A stretch of DNA of 10,948 nt from JAGNNV01 sp031392925 (lineage in GTDB: Bacteria > Acidobacteriota > Vicinamibacteria > Fen-336 > JAGNNV01), in the NCBI GenBank assembly GCA_031392925.1, contig JANMVV010000193.1, positions 1-10,948 of the forward strand. Direction: 5' to 3'. The translations under genes and the position numbers were made by a program. Positions within the stretch are counted from its first letter, which is position 1. Every line of letters begins with the position of its first letter. Shown here piece by piece: positions 8,072 to 10,948 of this stretch. The notes under the pieces were generated by a model, which ran no database searches, was not told the origin of the DNA, and worked only from the letters and a program-made list of their open reading frames with translations.

Positions 8072-8975
8072 CCGGCGCCGGGCGTTCGTCGCCGCCCCTG
8101 AAGGTCCAGGCGAGGATGCGGCTCTGCTTCTGGCCCTGGGCCATTTCGATGGTCTTCACGGCGGCCGCCGCGACGTCCCGCAGGGCTTCTTGCAGACGAG
8201 GGAGATGCGCGCTCTTCGAGACGAGCGAAGTGAACCACCGACACTGATCGCGAAACTCGACGCTCTCCCCGATCATCCGTCGTATGAAGCCGGACTCACC
8301 TCCGGGGCACCACAATTCACCTGGTCGGCCGCCGAAGTTCAGCGCCTTCTTCCCGACCGGCCCGCCTCCGAGGTTCCGCCGCTTCCGTTCGCTTGCGGCC
8401 GCGGCTTCCGCGGCCGAGGCATGGAAGGGCGGATTGCACATCGAGAGGTCGAAGGCCTCGCCTGGCTGGATCACATCCTTGAAGGAGTCCATCGCCCTTG
8501 GCTGGAGCCGGCACTCGATCAGGCCGGCAACGGTCGGGTTTGACGCGACCAGCTTCTTCGCCCAGCGCAGAGCCAGAGGATCCACCTCCGAGCCCACGAA
8601 TCGCCAGCCGTACTCCGTGGCTCCGACCAGCGGGTAGATGCAGTTCGCTCCCATTCCGATGTCGAGCACGCGGACCGAGCGGCCCCGTGGAATCTCGGCC
8701 TCCTTCCCGCCGCTCAGAAGATCCGCGAGGTAGTGCACGTAGTCGCAGCGCCCCGGGATAGGCGGGCACAGGTAACCCGCCGGAATATCCCAGTCACGCA
8801 GGCCATAGGCGTCTTTGAGCAGCGCCTGGTTTAGGGCCTTCACCGCTTTCGGGTTCGCGTAGTCGATGGACTCGTCCCCATGCGCGTTCGGCCTCACGAA
8901 GGCGGCGAGGGCGGGACTGCCCTCCCCGAGCCGACGGAAATCGTAGCCCTTGCGAAATCGGTTTCGCGGGTGCAT
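8043..8975 (-). CDS. rlmF: RlmF, 23S rRNA adenine(1618)-N6 methyltransferase
   Basis: RlmF uses S-adenosylmethionine to methylate N6 of adenine 1618 in 23S rRNA before ribosome assembly. The family pattern is kept throughout: MHPRNRFRKGYDF at the start, ESIDYANPKAVKALNQALL (35-53), WDIPAGYLCPPIPGRCDYVHYLADLL, the SAM-binding LDIGMGANCIYPL (104-116), catalytic NPPF (181-184) followed by HASAAEA, LNFGG and VEMAQ-like IEMAQGQKQSR (277-286). I chose the ATG at 8975, giving 310 residues close to E. coli RlmF, because HPRNR is the usual beginning and AAGGA lies 4 bases upstream. An ATG at 9002 in the same frame would add nine residues. The C-terminus carries a short basic tail (PAPARASAKPGR). Confidence 0.96.
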   Translation of the reverse strand: MHPRNRFRKGYDFRRLGEGSPALAAFVRPNAHGDESIDYANPKAVKALNQALLKDAYGLRDWDIPAGYLCPPIPGRCDYVHYLADLLSGGKEAEIPRGRSVRVLDIGMGANCIYPLVGATEYGWRFVGSEVDPLALRWAKKLVASNPTVAGLIECRLQPRAMDSFKDVIQPGEAFDLSMCNPPFHASAAEAAAASERKRRNLGGGPVGKKALNFGGRPGELWCPGGESGFIRRMIGESVEFRDQCRWFTSLVSKSAHLPRLQEALRDVAAAAVKTIEMAQGQKQSRILAWTFRGGDERPAPARASAKPGR

Positions 8976-9036
8976 CCGTTCCTTGCCCGGTATTCTGATC
9001 ACGGCCGCCCGCCAGGCCGCCGGCCACGAAGGCTGG

Positions 9037-9056
9037 AACGCTGAAGATCAAGCGTT
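9037..9056. repeat. Inverted repeat AACGCT-N8-AGCGTT between rlmF and actA
   Basis: Perfect 6-bp arms with an 8-base spacer form a 20-bp dyad, the size of a typical dimeric regulator site. It lies in the 195-base divergent gap, 61 bases upstream of rlmF and about 70 bases before the proposed actA -35 box. A regulator cannot be named. The rest of the gap holds no gene that I can support. Confidence 0.35.
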
Positions 9057-9125
9057 GTTTCGGCGTCTCCTGCTCTTTTCACTGAGGGCTTAGCGGAGTT
9101 TAGGACCCAAAAAGATTCAAGCCTC

Positions 9126-9155
9126 TTGATTGGTTCAGCGTCGCCCACATAGAAT
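9126..9155 (+). promoter_or_regulatory. Probable sigma-70-type promoter of the act operon
   Basis: TTGATT (9126-9131) and TAGAAT (9150-9155) are separated by 18 bases and match the -35 and -10 consensus in four and five of six positions. Transcription would start near 9162, leaving only about 9 bases before the actA ATG, too short for a normal ribosome site; none is seen. A 5-bp inverted repeat TCAAG/CTTGA (9117-9129) overlaps the -35 box. Confidence 0.5.
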
Positions 9156-9170
9156 CCCCCACTTATTCGT

Positions 9171-9821
9171 ATGTCGCAACTATTCCCTAAGCAGGCCAAC
9201 GGTCTATCTCAAGCGAGTATGGCGGCCGGCGCTGCCTTGGGCGGCAGCGTCCTTCTGGCTCTTTTTCTGCTCGCGCGTTCCGGTTACGCGACCGGGGAGG
9301 GAACTCCCTACGACCAGAATGTCCCCTTCTCGCACAATCACCACACCACCGGCGTCGGCATCGATTGCCGGTACTGCCACACATCGGTTGAAACCTCGGC
9401 CACCGCGTCGATTCCGCCCACTCAGACCTGCATGAACTGCCACTCGCAGATCTGGACCAACGCGCCCCTGCTCGAGCCCGTGCGCGAAAGCTATCGGACG
9501 GGCAAGTCCCTCGAGTGGAGGAAGGTCAACGATCTTCCCGACTTTGCCTACTTCAATCACTCGGCGCATGTGAACAAGGGCGTAGGGTGCACCACGTGCC
9601 ATGGTCAGGTGGGCGAGATGCCCCTCGTCTATCAGGCGCAGTCGCTGCAGATGCAGTGGTGCTTGAACTGCCACAACAATCCCGAGCAGTTCCTTCGCCT
9701 CAAGTCGGAGGTGTACGCGCCCGTCTGGAATCCTCCGACGAATCAACTGGAGGAGGGCGCGAGGCTTCGCGCCCTTTATAAGGCGAACCCGCGCGTTTCC
9801 TGCTCCACCTGTCATCGCTAG
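9171..9821 (+). CDS. actA: ActA, pentaheme cytochrome c subunit of alternative complex III
   Basis: ActA is the membrane-anchored multiheme cytochrome of alternative complex III, which oxidises quinol and passes electrons to a periplasmic acceptor. The 216-residue protein has one membrane helix at about 17-37 and five CxxCH heme sites: C66-H70, C87-H91, C140-H144, C164-H168 and C211-H215, the last at the very C-terminus. FSHNHHTTGVGIDCRYCH and FNHSAHVNKGVGCTTCHGQVGEM are typical of the family, with extra histidines as distal heme ligands. No Shine-Dalgarno sequence precedes the ATG. ActB begins 17 bases downstream, as in the usual actAB order. The rest of the operon lies beyond the window. 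Confidence 0.95.
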   Translation: MSQLFPKQANGLSQASMAAGAALGGSVLLALFLLARSGYATGEGTPYDQNVPFSHNHHTTGVGIDCRYCHTSVETSATASIPPTQTCMNCHSQIWTNAPLLEPVRESYRTGKSLEWRKVNDLPDFAYFNHSAHVNKGVGCTTCHGQVGEMPLVYQAQSLQMQWCLNCHNNPEQFLRLKSEVYAPVWNPPTNQLEEGARLRALYKANPRVSCSTCHR

Positions 9822-9838
9822 GCCTCAAGAACGGAACT

Positions 9839-10948
9839 ATGAGCGACGCTCTCATCCCGATATCGCAAGTGACGCGCGTCTCGAAAGGCGCTTCGGGGGC
9901 GAAGCCCAAGTTCTGGCGCAGCCTCGACGAATTAACCGACTCCGAAGACATCAAGGTCTGGCTTCACCGCGAGTTCCCCGAGAAGGCGTCCGAATTCACC
10001 GATCCTGAAGGCCGCCGCCAGTTCCTTCAGTTGATGGGCGCGTCCGTCGCCCTCGCCGGACTCTCTTCCGCGTGCACCCGCCAGCCCGCCGAAGCGATCA
10101 TTCCCTACGCCAAGGCTCCCGAGGTGTTCATCCCGGGCAAGCCCGTCTATTTCGCGACCGTGCTTTCCACCGACGGCGCCGCGCAGGGCGTTCTGGTCGA
10201 AAGCCACATGGGCCGCCCCACCAAGATCGAGGGCAATCCCGAACATCCGGGGAGCCTCGGCTCCACCGATCACTTCGCCCAGGCCGAGATTCTCAACCTT
10301 TACGATCCGGATCGGTCGAAGAGCCTCACCTATCGCACCGAGACCCGAGCCTGGGCCGACTTCATCGCGGGCATCCGGCCGGTGCTCGACGCGCAGAAGG
10401 CGCTCAAGGGCGAAGGCCTCCGCCTCCTCACCACCACCGTCCACTCGCCCACGCTCGGAGCGCAGATCAACGAGCTCGTGAAGCAGTATCCGATGGCGAA
10501 GTGGCACGTCCACGATCCCGTGGCGCGCCGGAACGCCATGGACGGCGCCCGCGCCGCCTTCTCTCGCCCGCTTCAGCCCGTCTACAACTTCGCTGAAGCC
10601 GACGTCATCATTTCGCTGGAAGCCGATTTCCTCGGTATCGGCGGCGACAAGGTGGCAAACGCCCGCGCTTTCGTCGCGCGCCGATCGGCCGACGACATGG
10701 GCGGCAAGGAAATGAACCGCCTGTACGTGGCGGAGAGTTCGATTTCCCTGACCGGCGCCTCCGCCGATCACCGCATGGCCGTCCGCGCCGCGGAAATCGA
10801 GGGCATCGCCCGCGAGCTCGGCGCCGAACTGGGTCTGGCCGTCGAGAAGGGCGCCATGCCCGCGTCGGAAATGGCGAAGTCCATCGTCGCGGCCATGATC
10901 AAGGACGCGAAAGCGCGGCCGACGAAGACCCTGGTCATGGTGGGCGAG
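9839..10948 (+). CDS. actB: ActB, iron-sulfur/molybdopterin-fold subunit of alternative complex III (cut by right edge)
   Basis: The first 370 residues of ActB are present and the frame is open to the right edge. ActB is the periplasmic subunit related to molybdopterin oxidoreductases (without the cofactor) fused to a ferredoxin-like iron-sulfur part; the latter lies outside the window. The N-terminus is the extended Tat type: FWRSLDELTDSEDIKVWL and REFP precede twin arginines R59-R60 (RRQFLQLMGASVALAGL). C79 at the end of the hydrophobic stretch could be a lipidation site, although the preceding SSA is not an ideal lipobox. QGVLVESHMGRPTKIEGNPEHPGSLGSTD is the molybdopterin-family-like start of the mature domain. 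A weak ribosome site (CGGA) precedes the ATG. Cotranscription with actA is near certain. Confidence 0.95.
   Translation, partial: MSDALIPISQVTRVSKGASGAKPKFWRSLDELTDSEDIKVWLHREFPEKASEFTDPEGRRQFLQLMGASVALAGLSSACTRQPAEAIIPYAKAPEVFIPGKPVYFATVLSTDGAAQGVLVESHMGRPTKIEGNPEHPGSLGSTDHFAQAEILNLYDPDRSKSLTYRTETRAWADFIAGIRPVLDAQKALKGEGLRLLTTTVHSPTLGAQINELVKQYPMAKWHVHDPVARRNAMDGARAAFSRPLQPVYNFAEADVIISLEADFLGIGGDKVANARAFVARRSADDMGGKEMNRLYVAESSISLTGASADHRMAVRAAEIEGIARELGAELGLAVEKGAMPASEMAKSIVAAMIKDAKARPTKTLVMVGE

Noticed and set aside
8999..9199. A 66-codon minus-strand frame in the rlmF-actA gap
   Set aside because: It overlaps the actA start and promoter region, has no recognisable pattern or ribosome site and a random-looking composition.
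9932..10771. A 279-codon minus-strand frame opposite actB
   Set aside because: ActB has a clear Tat signal and family pattern on the plus strand; the opposite frame shows no domain.

Overview
This is a GC-rich bacterial chromosome segment with ordinary, densely packed single-copy genes on both strands. There is no phage, transposon, CRISPR array or toxin cassette that I can see. Several features fit an Acidobacteriota-like lineage or a neighbouring phylum: alternative complex III genes with an extended Tat signal, a Thermus-type seven-iron ferredoxin, and a large exported M14 peptidase joined to a glutamine-amidotransferase-like domain. That placement is inference from gene content; no rRNA or other strong marker is present.

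Layout: a short C-terminal gene fragment (2-103, +) is followed by a 975-residue exported M14 metallopeptidase (249-3176, +) that ends in a strong terminator with a UUCG loop. A divergent pair follows: a peptide-deformylase-like enzyme (3240-3818, -) and a KdgF-like cupin (3879-4262, +). Next come alkB (4304-4975, +) and, overlapping its stop codon, a shortened methylguanine-DNA methyltransferase domain (4972-5220) whose acceptor cysteine is serine. A minus-strand block carries a membrane-anchored protein (5198-5908), a thioredoxin-2-type protein with a WCAPC site (5933-6397) and tRNA-Thr(CGT) (6476-6550). A DinB-like protein (6684-7232, +) faces a small unknown gene (7251-7499, -) that lies behind a seven-iron ferredoxin (7525-7785, -). 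A two-helix membrane protein (7862-8071, +) overlaps tail to tail with rlmF (8043-8975, -). The window closes with actA and the start of actB (9171 to the right edge, +).

How the genes work together: actA-actB is the start of an alternative complex III operon, a quinol oxidase that passes electrons toward cytochrome c or another periplasmic acceptor. AlkB and the methyltransferase relic belong to the same alkylation-repair theme, matching the ada-alkB operon of E. coli but with reversed order and a decayed partner. The rest looks like housekeeping: rRNA methylation, protein maturation, thiol redox and electron transfer.

The items most worth a second look are the Cys-to-Ser methyltransferase remnant behind alkB, two start sites with a -10-like box placed as in leaderless mRNAs, and several perfect inverted repeats at gene borders. 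I did not find a convincing new multi-gene system.
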